Of a stretch of DNA of 64,000 nt, positions 26,730 to 34,082 are shown piece after piece (positions within the stretch are counted from its first letter, which is position 1; each line of letters starts with the position of its first letter). Where the stretch lies: contig NZ_BCQP01000040.1 in the NCBI RefSeq assembly GCF_001552135.1, forward strand, positions 62,001-126,000, read 5' to 3'. The position numbers and the translations under genes were made by a program. The notes beneath the pieces are model-generated. The model searched no databases, was not told where the DNA came from, and saw only the letters and a list, made by a program, of their open reading frames with translations. This stretch comes from Actinomadura chibensis NBRC 106107 (GTDB lineage Bacteria > Actinomycetota > Actinomycetes > Streptosporangiales > Streptosporangiaceae).

Positions 26730-27082
26730 CAGCTGTCCACGAAGCCGTGGTCGTCGTCGGAGCCCCAGTCGCCGCCGTGCGCGTAGTCGTCGCCGGGGTT
26801 GAACGCGCCCCGGTCGTACTGGTCGAACGACGAGTACCAGGCGGCGTCCTGGTAGGCGTGCCCGCTGCTCTGGTAGTAGTGCCGCCGCCGCCCGCGCGCC
26901 CAGGACGGGTCGTGCGGGTCCTGCGCCCCGTACCCCTGCGCGGCGAGGCACTCCGGGCAGACCCCGGACGGCGCGGCGTGCTCGGCGCAGACGGGCCGCC
27001 CGCACTGCCCGCAGGACGCGACGGCCTGCCGCCCGCAGCGTCCGAGGACGAAGAAACCGGTGGTCACGGTGCAGCGGTTCAC
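26729..27082 (-). CDS. Small zinc-ribbon protein with Tyr/Asp/His-rich tail, unknown
   Basis: 117 residues from GTG 27082. Residues ~5-50 hold eight Cys/His candidates (RCTV, RCGRQAV, SCGQCGRPVCAEHAAPSGVCPECLA), a B-box or rubredoxin-like double zinc-knuckle layout. The rest is hydrophilic and dominated by G, D, H, Y and S, with no helix or membrane segment. Start and stop both overlap neighbours (GTGA upstream, TGATG downstream), so it is a genuine operon member. I do not recognise a family; a role as a binding or scaffold partner for the glycosyltransferases is only inferred from position. Confidence 0.72.
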   Translation of the reverse strand: MNRCTVTTGFFVLGRCGRQAVASCGQCGRPVCAEHAAPSGVCPECLAAQGYGAQDPHDPSWARGRRRHYYQSSGHAYQDAAWYSSFDQYDRGAFNPGDDYAHGGDWGSDDDHGFVDS

Positions 27083-27807
27083 GTGGTCCTCCTCGCGGGC
27101 GTGCCCGGCGGCGTCCACCGGAACGGCTCCGTCGACACCTGCAGGATGCGGTCGATCAGCACCGGGCCCTCCAGCGGCCCCGGGAACTTGGCGTTCACCC
27201 GGATCGCCATCCGCCTGCCGTTCCTGACCTGGACGCGGATCCACGGCGGGGGCGGCGACGCGGGCGGGCGGACGGCGGCGTCCTTGGCGAACCGCCGGGT
27301 CACCCGGACGAGCTGCACCGTCTTCGTCTTGGTCTTGAGCTTGATCTTGCCGCGCGGGTTCCGCTTCCGGAGCTTGCGGAACCGCACCCGGTCGGTCACC
27401 GCGACTTCGAGGACGCTGCCGTCGCGCAGCTCGGCCCGCATCCGCAGCCACGGGTCGAACGCGAACCACTGCTTCATCGACAGGACCGGACGCTGGACGG
27501 GCATGTCGTACTCCGGCCCGTTCTTCTCCGGCACCCTCGGGCCGCGCATGTCCGCCGCTACGGACAGCACCCCGTCCGGCGGCATGTCGGAGGCGAGGAT
27601 CCGCAGCATCGGCACCAGCACGCCGGGGACGCGCTCGTCCAGCCGCCACCGCCGCCGCCGGATCTCGGCGGTGTGCCGGGCGAGGCTCTGGATCACCGGC
27701 TCCCAGTCGTCCCGCCGCAGCGAGACCGCGAAGCCCTGCTCCAGGGTGAGCGCCCGGTGCAGCGGATGGAACCGCTGGATGGCGGCCTTCTGCTTACGCC
27801 AGAACAT
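27079..27807 (-). CDS. Conserved hypothetical protein in glycosyltransferase operon
   Basis: 242 residues from ATG 27807, with AGGTGG upstream and only 10 bases after the GT4 gene. There is no signal peptide, no membrane helix and no enzyme motif that I recognise. The middle is basic and strand-like (RVRFRKLRKRNPRGKIKLKTKTKTVQLVRV, described here by composition as a 12-Lys/Arg segment around residues 140-165). A proline-rich linker (PPASPPPPWIRV) separates it from a C-terminal domain. Its stop overlaps the zinc-ribbon start (GTGA). Nucleic-acid or polyanion binding is possible from charge; function unknown. Confidence 0.72.
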   Translation of the reverse strand: MFWRKQKAAIQRFHPLHRALTLEQGFAVSLRRDDWEPVIQSLARHTAEIRRRRWRLDERVPGVLVPMLRILASDMPPDGVLSVAADMRGPRVPEKNGPEYDMPVQRPVLSMKQWFAFDPWLRMRAELRDGSVLEVAVTDRVRFRKLRKRNPRGKIKLKTKTKTVQLVRVTRRFAKDAAVRPPASPPPPWIRVQVRNGRRMAIRVNAKFPGPLEGPVLIDRILQVSTEPFRWTPPGTPARRTT

Positions 27808-27817
27808 GACGAACCAC

Positions 27818-29011
27818 CTATCGCTCTCGGTCCGAAGGCGTGATCGTGCCGGTGACCATGTCGTAGACCGCGGACAGCCGGGCGCGCGACCGCGCCCAGG
27901 TCAGGCTCTCCGCGATGTGCGCCCGGCCGCGCCGTCCCATCGCGGCGGCCTCGTCGGGGTACTCCAGCAGGACGCGGACGGCCCGCGCCAGCTCCGCCGG
28001 ACGGTCCGCCGGGACGAGCCGCCCGTGCTCCCCGTCCGCCATCAGCTCGCGGACCGCCGGAAGGTCGGACGCCACGACCGGCACCCCGGCCGCCATCGAC
28101 TCGATGACCTTCAGCGGCGCGCAGCCCTGGTCGAGGTTGCGGGCGCAGCCGGTCAGCGGCGCCACCGACGCCTCGGCGTGCGCGAGCCACGCGGCGACCT
28201 CGTGGTGCGGCAGCGTGAACCGCCACTCGACCCGGTCCGCGACGCCGAGCCGCTCGGCCGCGCGGCGCAGCGGCTTCGCCCGCCGCTCCGGGACCGACGC
28301 GCACACGACGAGCCGCAGGTCCGGCAGGTCGGCGAGCCGGGCGAACGCGCGCAGCAGGACGTCGAGACCCTGCCAAGGCTGGAGCGCGCCGACGTAGACG
28401 ATGTAGCGGTCGGGCGCGTCCGGCGGGCGCTCCGATGGCTCCGGGACGTCCGCCCCGTTCGGGACGAGGTGGACCTTCGCGTCCGGCACCCCGAGGCCGC
28501 GCACCGCCGCGCCGATCACCCGCGACGGGACGACGACCGCGTCGCTGCGCTCCAGGCAGTGCCGCTCCAGCTCGCGGACCTTGGCGAGCGTGCTCGGCGC
28601 CGCCCACGGCCAGGTGTGCGCCATCTCGATCGACGGCAGCCCGTTGACCTCGTACACCACCCGGTGGCGGCGCCTGTGGCGGGGGCCGTCGGCGACGGCG
28701 GGCAGCGCGCTCCACGGGTCGCGGACGTGGCAGACCTCCAGCGTGCCGAGGTGCGGCTCCAGATGGCCCGCGACCCACGCCGAGAACGCCTCGGCCCGGT
28801 CGATCAGGTTCGGCACCGGCTCGTCGAAGCGGGCGATCTCGCGCGTCCCCTCGCGCTGGTAGCGGGGCAGGTCGCCGCCGCCGATCGCGCAGAGCAGCCC
28901 GCCGCCGAAGCGGGCGAACAGCTCGTCCGCCATCTGCGCGATGTGCACCGCCGACCCCTTGCTGGACGGGAACCGGTCGAACGCGACATAGGCGGCCCGA
29001 TGCCGCATCAT
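27818..29011 (-). CDS. Glycosyltransferase family 4 (GT-B)
   Basis: 397 residues from ATG 29011 (ATGA overlap with the epimerase stop; a second ATG follows immediately). The N-terminal half has DRFPSSKGSAVHIAQMADEL. The C-terminal half has YIVYVGALQPWQGLDVLLRAF, GCAPLKVIESMAAGVPVVASDLPAVRELM (EX7E-type donor site) and an alpha-helical end. It probably uses a nucleotide-hexose; the adjacent epimerase may supply the donor. Second gene of the operon. Confidence 0.88.
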   Translation of the reverse strand: MMRHRAAYVAFDRFPSSKGSAVHIAQMADELFARFGGGLLCAIGGGDLPRYQREGTREIARFDEPVPNLIDRAEAFSAWVAGHLEPHLGTLEVCHVRDPWSALPAVADGPRHRRRHRVVYEVNGLPSIEMAHTWPWAAPSTLAKVRELERHCLERSDAVVVPSRVIGAAVRGLGVPDAKVHLVPNGADVPEPSERPPDAPDRYIVYVGALQPWQGLDVLLRAFARLADLPDLRLVVCASVPERRAKPLRRAAERLGVADRVEWRFTLPHHEVAAWLAHAEASVAPLTGCARNLDQGCAPLKVIESMAAGVPVVASDLPAVRELMADGEHGRLVPADRPAELARAVRVLLEYPDEAAAMGRRGRAHIAESLTWARSRARLSAVYDMVTGTITPSDRER

Positions 29012-30030
29012 CCGACCCGCACCCCCTCGTCCACGTCGTCCCCCTGTGGGGGACGACCCCCACACCCCCGAGAACTGCTTCTGAGCGCGCGGTGCCAGGC
29101 GATCTGGTCGGCCAGGCCGTCCGTGAGGCCGGTGGCGGCCGTCCAGCCGAGGAGGCGGCGGGCGCGGCCGGTGTCGGCCCAGGTGCGGGCGGCGTCCCCG
29201 GCAACCGGCGCCTCCCGTCTGATCTCCGCGCGGACGCCGAGCAGGCCGGTGAGCGTCCCGATGGCGGCGCGGAGCGCCACCGGCTCGTGGTGGCCGACGT
29301 TGACCGCGACGCCGGGCGGCAGGTCCGCCGCCGCCGCGAGGAGCGTCGCGGACACGACGTCCCCGACGTGCGTGAACGCCCGCGAGCTGCGGCCGTCGCC
29401 GAACACCGGCAGCGGGCGGCCGTCGAGCGCCGCCTCCACGAACCGGTGGAACGCCATGTCGGGCCGCTGCCGGGGGCCGTAGACGGAGAAGTACCTGAGC
29501 AGGACGGTCCGGAGCCCGTCCCGCGCGGCGTCCCGGGCGAGGCGCTCCACCTCGGCCTTGCTGGCCGCGTACGGGCTCGCCGGGGCGAGCGGGTCGTCCT
29601 CGCGGTTCGGCCGCCCGCCCGCCGACCCGTAGACCGACGAGCTGGACGCGACGACCACCTTCGGCCGGAGCCCCGCCGGACGGTCCGCGCACGCCGCGAG
29701 GAGCCGCCGGGTCGCGACGACGTTGTCCCGCCAGGCCGCCGCCCGGCCCTCGCCCCACGAGCAGCGCACGCCGGGACGCCCGGCGAGGTGGACGACGACG
29801 TCCGCCGCGGCGACGGCGTCCAGATCGGCTACGGCCAGGTCGAGTTCGGCGGCCGCGACACCGGGCCTGGAGGCGGTCTCGGCCCACGTCCGCCGCGCCG
29901 TCTCGGGCGCGAGGGACCGTTCCGGCGCGTCGACGGCGAGCACCTCGTGCCCGGCGCCCGACAGCGCGTCGACCACATGGCTTCCGATGAACCCCGCCGC
30001 ACCAGTAACAACCACCCGCACCCGGGGCAC
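29008..30030 (-). CDS. NAD-dependent epimerase/dehydratase (extended SDR, UDP-sugar type)
   Basis: 340 residues from GTG 30030. NAD-binding GAAGFIGSHVVD is at the N-terminus and the catalytic set follows: SSSSVYG (Ser) and YAASK (Tyr-x-x-x-Lys). LLRYFSVYGPRQRPDMA is typical of UDP-glucuronate or UDP-glucose 4-epimerases. First gene of the glycosyltransferase operon, where it would make the sugar donor. The last ~20 residues (RGCGGRPPQGDD region) are encoded by a copy of the GC-hairpin element and are absent from typical relatives. Confidence 0.88.
   Translation of the reverse strand: MPRVRVVVTGAAGFIGSHVVDALSGAGHEVLAVDAPERSLAPETARRTWAETASRPGVAAAELDLAVADLDAVAAADVVVHLAGRPGVRCSWGEGRAAAWRDNVVATRRLLAACADRPAGLRPKVVVASSSSVYGSAGGRPNREDDPLAPASPYAASKAEVERLARDAARDGLRTVLLRYFSVYGPRQRPDMAFHRFVEAALDGRPLPVFGDGRSSRAFTHVGDVVSATLLAAAADLPPGVAVNVGHHEPVALRAAIGTLTGLLGVRAEIRREAPVAGDAARTWADTGRARRLLGWTAATGLTDGLADQIAWHRALRSSSRGCGGRPPQGDDVDEGVRVG
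29046..29070. repeat. Dispersed GC-hairpin element, copy C, inside a gene 3' end
   Basis: GTGGGGG-ACGA-CCCCCAC (29046-29063) followed by ACCCCCG. Core and loop are identical to those of the 15473-15783 array except for one base pair of the stem. On the minus strand it is read in the same frame as the array (GCGGRPP here, GSGGRPP there) and supplies the epimerase C-terminus. Confidence 0.7.
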
Positions 30031-30074
30031 CCTATCCGCATCGTCCCATTCGGGACAGGGACACGAGTCCCTGA

Positions 30075-30539
30075 TCAGCCGGTATGCGGCTCCGTCGCGT
30101 GCCAGTCGCGCTGCGTCCGCGTGATCCGCTCCAGGGCGGCCTTGAAGGTGCGGAAGGCGTCGTCGCCGAGGTCGTCGCGGTGGCGGTCCTCGATCCCGGC
30201 GAGGATGGCGCGGGCCTTGGCGATCTCGTCCAGGCCGGTGTCGGTCGGGACGACGAGCTTGGCGCGCCGGTCCTTGGGGTCGGCCTCGCGCCGGACGTAG
30301 CCGAGCCGTTCGAGCTCGTCCACGATGACGGTGACGATCTGCTTGTGCTGCCCGGAGCGCCGCGCCAGCTCGGTCGCCCGCGCGCCGGTCGGCGGCAGGA
30401 TGGCGAGCACCGTGCCGTGCCGGGGGCGCACGTCCGGATGGCCCTGCTCGGCGAGGCGGGTGAACAGCTCGTCCTGGAGGGCGCGGCCCAGCCGTCCGAT
30501 CAGCATCCCGAGGTCGGGCTCCCGTTCGGCGTCGGCCAT
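30075..30539 (-). CDS. MarR family transcriptional regulator
   Basis: 154 residues. The winged helix is typical: ALQDELFTRLAEQGHPDVRPRHGTVLAIL dimer helix, RATELARRSGQHKQIVTVIVDELERLGYV as the recognition helices and EADPKDRRAKLVVPT as the wing with the D-R dyad. It probably represses a nearby gene in response to a phenolic or similar ligand. It lies downstream of an ABC-F gene on the same strand (76 bases), and the gap contains an inverted repeat whose downstream arm holds this gene's GGGAGG ribosome site. Confidence 0.9.
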   Translation of the reverse strand: MADAEREPDLGMLIGRLGRALQDELFTRLAEQGHPDVRPRHGTVLAILPPTGARATELARRSGQHKQIVTVIVDELERLGYVRREADPKDRRAKLVVPTDTGLDEIAKARAILAGIEDRHRDDLGDDAFRTFKAALERITRTQRDWHATEPHTG

Positions 30540-30540
30540 C

Positions 30541-30604
30541 GCGGCCTCCCGATATTGGTCAGAGTCATTGACTTTCTCAGTTCATGACTATACCGGGAGG
30601 CCGC
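30541..30604. promoter_or_regulatory. Long inverted repeat covering the marR ribosome site
   Basis: Arms 30541-30555 and 30590-30604 pair over 15 bp with one mismatch. On the minus strand the distal arm reads CCTCCC and the proximal arm reads GGGAGG, the ribosome site of the MarR gene. AGTCAT/ATGACT (30563-30568, 30584-30589) inside the loop is a candidate MarR operator half-site pair. The hairpin could also end ABC-F transcription. Confidence 0.55.
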
Positions 30605-30615
30605 TCGGCGGCGGC

Positions 30616-32259
30616 TCAGCGGGGGCGCGCCACGCGGGTCTCGTCCCAGACGGGCTCCGCCGACTCGTAGACGGAGCCGTCCGCGCCGAAGACCAGGCAG
30701 CGGTCGAAGGCGCGGGCGAACCAGCGGTCGTGGGTCACCGCGAGGACCGTCCCCTCGTACGACTCCAGCCCCTCCTGGAGGGCCTCGGCGCTGGCGAGGT
30801 CGAGGTTGTCGGTCGGCTCGTCCAAGAGCAGGAGGGTGGCGCCGCCCAGTTCCAGGAGGAGGATCTGGAGGCGCGCCTGCTGCCCGCCCGAAAGCGTCTC
30901 GAACGGCTGCTCGGCGCAATGCTGCAGTTCGTAGCGGGCGAGCGCGTTCATCGCGTCGTTGCGGAGCCGGGCGTGCTCGGTCATGACGATCTCGCACGGC
31001 GTCCGCCCGGCGAGGTCGGGACGGGCGTGGGTCTGCGCGAAGAGGCCGGGGACGACCCGCGCGCCGAGCCGGGCCGTGCCCGTGAACGCGACGGGGGACG
31101 CGGGCGCCGCGCCCCGCGGCAGCGTTTCCGCGATGGTGGTGAGAAGGCGCAGGAAATGCGATTTCCCCGACCCGTTCGAGCCGAGCACCGCGACCCGCTC
31201 GCCGAACCAGACCTCGGCGTCGAACGGCTTCATCAGCCCGGTCAGTTCGAGGTTCTCGCAGATCACCGAGCGCTTGCCGGTGCGCCCGCCGCGCAGCCGC
31301 AGCTTGAGGTTCTGGTCGCGCGGCGGGACCTCGGGCGGCCCCGCCTCCTCGAACTTGCGCAGCCGCGTCTGCGCCGCCCGGTACCGGGACGCGAAACCGT
31401 CGTTGACCGTGGCCTTGTTCCGGAGCGTGTTGACGAGTTCCTTCAGTTTCGCGTGCTCCTCGTCCCAGCGGCGGCGCAGTTCTTCGAGGCGCTCGTTGCG
31501 GTCGCGGCGCGCGGCGGCATAGGTGGCGAAGCGGCCGCCGTGAATCCACACGTGCCCCGCCTCGACCGTGACGATGCGCTCCGCCGTCCGGTCGAGCAGT
31601 TCCCGGTCGTGCGACACCAGCAGGACGGTCTTGGACGTTTCCCGCAGCCGGTCTTCGAGCCACCGCTTCCCGGGGACGTCGAGGTAGTTGTCGGGCTCGT
31701 CCAGCAGGAGGACCTCGTCGGGGCCGCGCAGCAGCGCCTCCAGCGCGAGCCGCTTCTGCTCGCCGCCGGACAGCGTGCGCACCTCGCGCCACCGGCACGA
31801 CTCGTACGGGACGCCGAGCGCCGCGACGCAGCAGGCGTCCCAGAGCACCTCGATCTCGTAGCCCCCGGCGTCGCCCCAGCCCGCGAGGGCCGTCGCGTAG
31901 CGCATCTGGGCGGGCTCGTCGTCGCGCTCCATCATGACCAGCTCGGCGGCCTCGACGGTGGCCGCCGCCTCCCGCACCCGCGGCGGCGCGACCGACAGCA
32001 GCAGGTCGTGGACGGACGAGTCGTCCCGCATCCCGCCGATGAACTGCCGCATCACGCCGAGGCCGCCGCTGTGCGCGACGGTCCCCTCCTGCGGCGCCGT
32101 GTCACCGGCGATCAGGCGCAGCAGCGTCGTCTTCCCGGCCCCGTTCGGCCCGACCAGCGCGGCCACCAGGCCGTCGCCGACGCGGAACGACACGTCGTCC
32201 AGCAGGACGCGGCCGTCCGGCAGCGTGTGGCGGACGTGCCCGACCTCGACGTGTCCCAT
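30616..32259 (-). CDS. ABC-F family ATP-binding protein (ribosome-associated)
   Basis: 547 residues with two nucleotide-binding domains and no membrane helices. The first NBD has GPNGAGKTT, LSGGEQKR and LLDEPDNYLD; the second has GSNGSGKS, LSGGQQARL and LLDEPTDNLD. The inter-domain linker (about residues 240-300, Arg/Glu-rich helices) is the P-site-tRNA-interacting motif of ABC-F proteins. It acts on the ribosome as a translation factor or antibiotic-protection protein; the sequence alone does not say which. It is followed by a MarR gene, which is compatible with a resistance role. Confidence 0.9.
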   Translation of the reverse strand: MGHVEVGHVRHTLPDGRVLLDDVSFRVGDGLVAALVGPNGAGKTTLLRLIAGDTAPQEGTVAHSGGLGVMRQFIGGMRDDSSVHDLLLSVAPPRVREAAATVEAAELVMMERDDEPAQMRYATALAGWGDAGGYEIEVLWDACCVAALGVPYESCRWREVRTLSGGEQKRLALEALLRGPDEVLLLDEPDNYLDVPGKRWLEDRLRETSKTVLLVSHDRELLDRTAERIVTVEAGHVWIHGGRFATYAAARRDRNERLEELRRRWDEEHAKLKELVNTLRNKATVNDGFASRYRAAQTRLRKFEEAGPPEVPPRDQNLKLRLRGGRTGKRSVICENLELTGLMKPFDAEVWFGERVAVLGSNGSGKSHFLRLLTTIAETLPRGAAPASPVAFTGTARLGARVVPGLFAQTHARPDLAGRTPCEIVMTEHARLRNDAMNALARYELQHCAEQPFETLSGGQQARLQILLLELGGATLLLLDEPTDNLDLASAEALQEGLESYEGTVLAVTHDRWFARAFDRCLVFGADGSVYESAEPVWDETRVARPR

Positions 32260-32302
32260 GGTCGTCGAGTCTCGGAAAGGCGGACCGACCCCGTCAAACC
32301 AA

Positions 32303-33997
32303 TTACGGGGCGGCCAGCGCCCGCACGTGCGCCACGACGGCGTCCAGGGCGATCTTGTCGGTGTCGCCGGTGGCGCGGGACGTGACCTCCGCGACCCCCT
32401 CCGCCAGCCCGCGGCGCCCGACCGTGACGCGGAACGGGATGCCGGTCAGCTCCACGTCGCGGAACTTCACCCCGGCGCGCTCGGCCCGGTCGTCGATCAC
32501 CGTCTCGACGCCCGCCGCGCGGAGGCCCGCGTAGACGTCCTCGGCCGCCTCGGAGACCTCCGCGTCGTCGGACTGCGCGACCACCACCGCGACCTGGAAC
32601 GGCGCCACCGACAGTGGCCACACGATGCCCCGCTCGTCGTTGTGGGTCTCGACGATCGCGGCCATCGCCCGCTCGATCCCGATCCCGTAGCTGCCCATGA
32701 TCACCGGGACACGGCGGCCGTCCGGGTCGAGCACCTCGACGCCGAGCGCGCGAGCGTACCTGTCGCCGAGCTTGAAGATGTGCCCGACCTCGATGGCCCG
32801 CTGGATCTCCAGCCGCTCACCGCACCGCACGCACCGCTCACCGGATCCGACCTCGCGGAGGTCGGCCCAGCGGCCCACCTCGATGTCGCGCTCGACGTCC
32901 ACGCCGCGAAGGTGCGTGTCGTCGACGTTGGCGCCGGTGAACATGTCGCGGCGGCCGCGCAGCGCCTCGTCCGCGATCACCGGGAGGGACACGCCGACCG
33001 CGCCGAGGCTGCCCGGCAGCGCGCCCAGCGCGGCCTGGATCTCCTCCGGCTCGGCGGCGCGGATCTCGGCGGCGCCGGTCGCGTCCACGAGCTTCTGCTC
33101 GTTCAGCGGGTGGTCGCCGCGCAGCAGGACGAGCGTGAGCGCCCCGTCCAGCACGTAGACGAGCGTCTTCACCTGCCGGTCGCCGGGAGCGTCATAGGCC
33201 AGCAGGTCTTCGATGGTGCGCACGCCGGGCGTGTCGAAGCGTTCGGGCGCGGGCAGGCCCGGCCCGTCGGACGCGGCGGGCAGCGCCGAGGTCGCCCGCT
33301 CGATGTTCGCCGCGTACCCGCAGTTCGGGCAGTGGACGACGAAGTCCTCCCCGACCTCGGACGGGCACATGAACTCGGTCGAGCCGGACCCGCCCATCGT
33401 CCCGCTGGACGCGTCGCACGGCAGCGCCGGGATCCCGAGCCGCGCGAAGATCCGCGTGTAGGCGCCGTGGTAGGCGTCGAACGAGGCGTCCAGCCCCGGC
33501 CGGTCGAGGTCGAAGCTGTAGGCGTCCTTCATCGTGAACTCGCGGGTGCGCATGAGGCCGCCCTTGGGGCGCGGCTCGTCCCGGAACTTCGTCTGGAACT
33601 GGTACCACTGCTGCGGGAGCTGCCGGTAGGAGCTCAGCTCGCGGGCGACCGTCGCGAAGATCTCCTCGTGCGTCATGCCGAGCGCGTGGTCGGCGCCGCG
33701 CCGGTCCTTGAGGCGGAACATCTCCGCGCCCATCAGCTCCCAGCGGCCGGACCGCCGCCACGGCTCCGCCGGGTGCAGGGCGGGCAGCAGCATCTCCTGC
33801 GCGCCGATCGTGTCCATCTCCTCCCGCACGATCTGGATGATCTTCGCCCGGACGCGCACCGCGAGCGGCAGCAGGGAGTAGTGCCCGGCCGTGAGCTGGC
33901 GGACGTACCCGGCCCGCAGGAGGAGCCGGTGGCTCGGCGCGTCAGCCTCGGCCGGGTCGTCGCGGAGCGTGGGCGCGAACATCTGGGACCAGCGCAT
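32303..33997 (-). CDS. proS: Prolyl-tRNA synthetase, bacterial type with editing insertion
   Basis: 564 residues from ATG 33997 (MRWSQMFAPTLRDDPAEAD, the standard family start). Class II motif 2 is FRDEPRPKGGLMRTREF, then MKDAYSF; motif 3 is GSYGIGIERAMAA. Between them, residues ~225-385 form the INS cis-editing domain (SLPVIADEALRGRRD, TGANVDDTHLRGV) that hydrolyses Ala-tRNA-Pro. The C-terminal ~95 residues bind the anticodon. It faces, head to head, a second and structurally different ProRS gene 86 bases away. Confidence 0.96.
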   Translation of the reverse strand: MRWSQMFAPTLRDDPAEADAPSHRLLLRAGYVRQLTAGHYSLLPLAVRVRAKIIQIVREEMDTIGAQEMLLPALHPAEPWRRSGRWELMGAEMFRLKDRRGADHALGMTHEEIFATVARELSSYRQLPQQWYQFQTKFRDEPRPKGGLMRTREFTMKDAYSFDLDRPGLDASFDAYHGAYTRIFARLGIPALPCDASSGTMGGSGSTEFMCPSEVGEDFVVHCPNCGYAANIERATSALPAASDGPGLPAPERFDTPGVRTIEDLLAYDAPGDRQVKTLVYVLDGALTLVLLRGDHPLNEQKLVDATGAAEIRAAEPEEIQAALGALPGSLGAVGVSLPVIADEALRGRRDMFTGANVDDTHLRGVDVERDIEVGRWADLREVGSGERCVRCGERLEIQRAIEVGHIFKLGDRYARALGVEVLDPDGRRVPVIMGSYGIGIERAMAAIVETHNDERGIVWPLSVAPFQVAVVVAQSDDAEVSEAAEDVYAGLRAAGVETVIDDRAERAGVKFRDVELTGIPFRVTVGRRGLAEGVAEVTSRATGDTDKIALDAVVAHVRALAAP

Positions 33998-34082
33998 CCC
34001 GAGAGGGTAGCGAAGCGCCGCCCGGCGACCCGTCGGGGAAAGCGTTATTACTCGGTCCCGCCGGTCAGTACCCTTGTTTGCC

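Noticed and set aside
24826..30030. Antibiotic biosynthetic gene cluster
   Set aside because: Sugar-transfer genes only; no PKS, NRPS, terpene or RiPP core and no tailoring oxidases.
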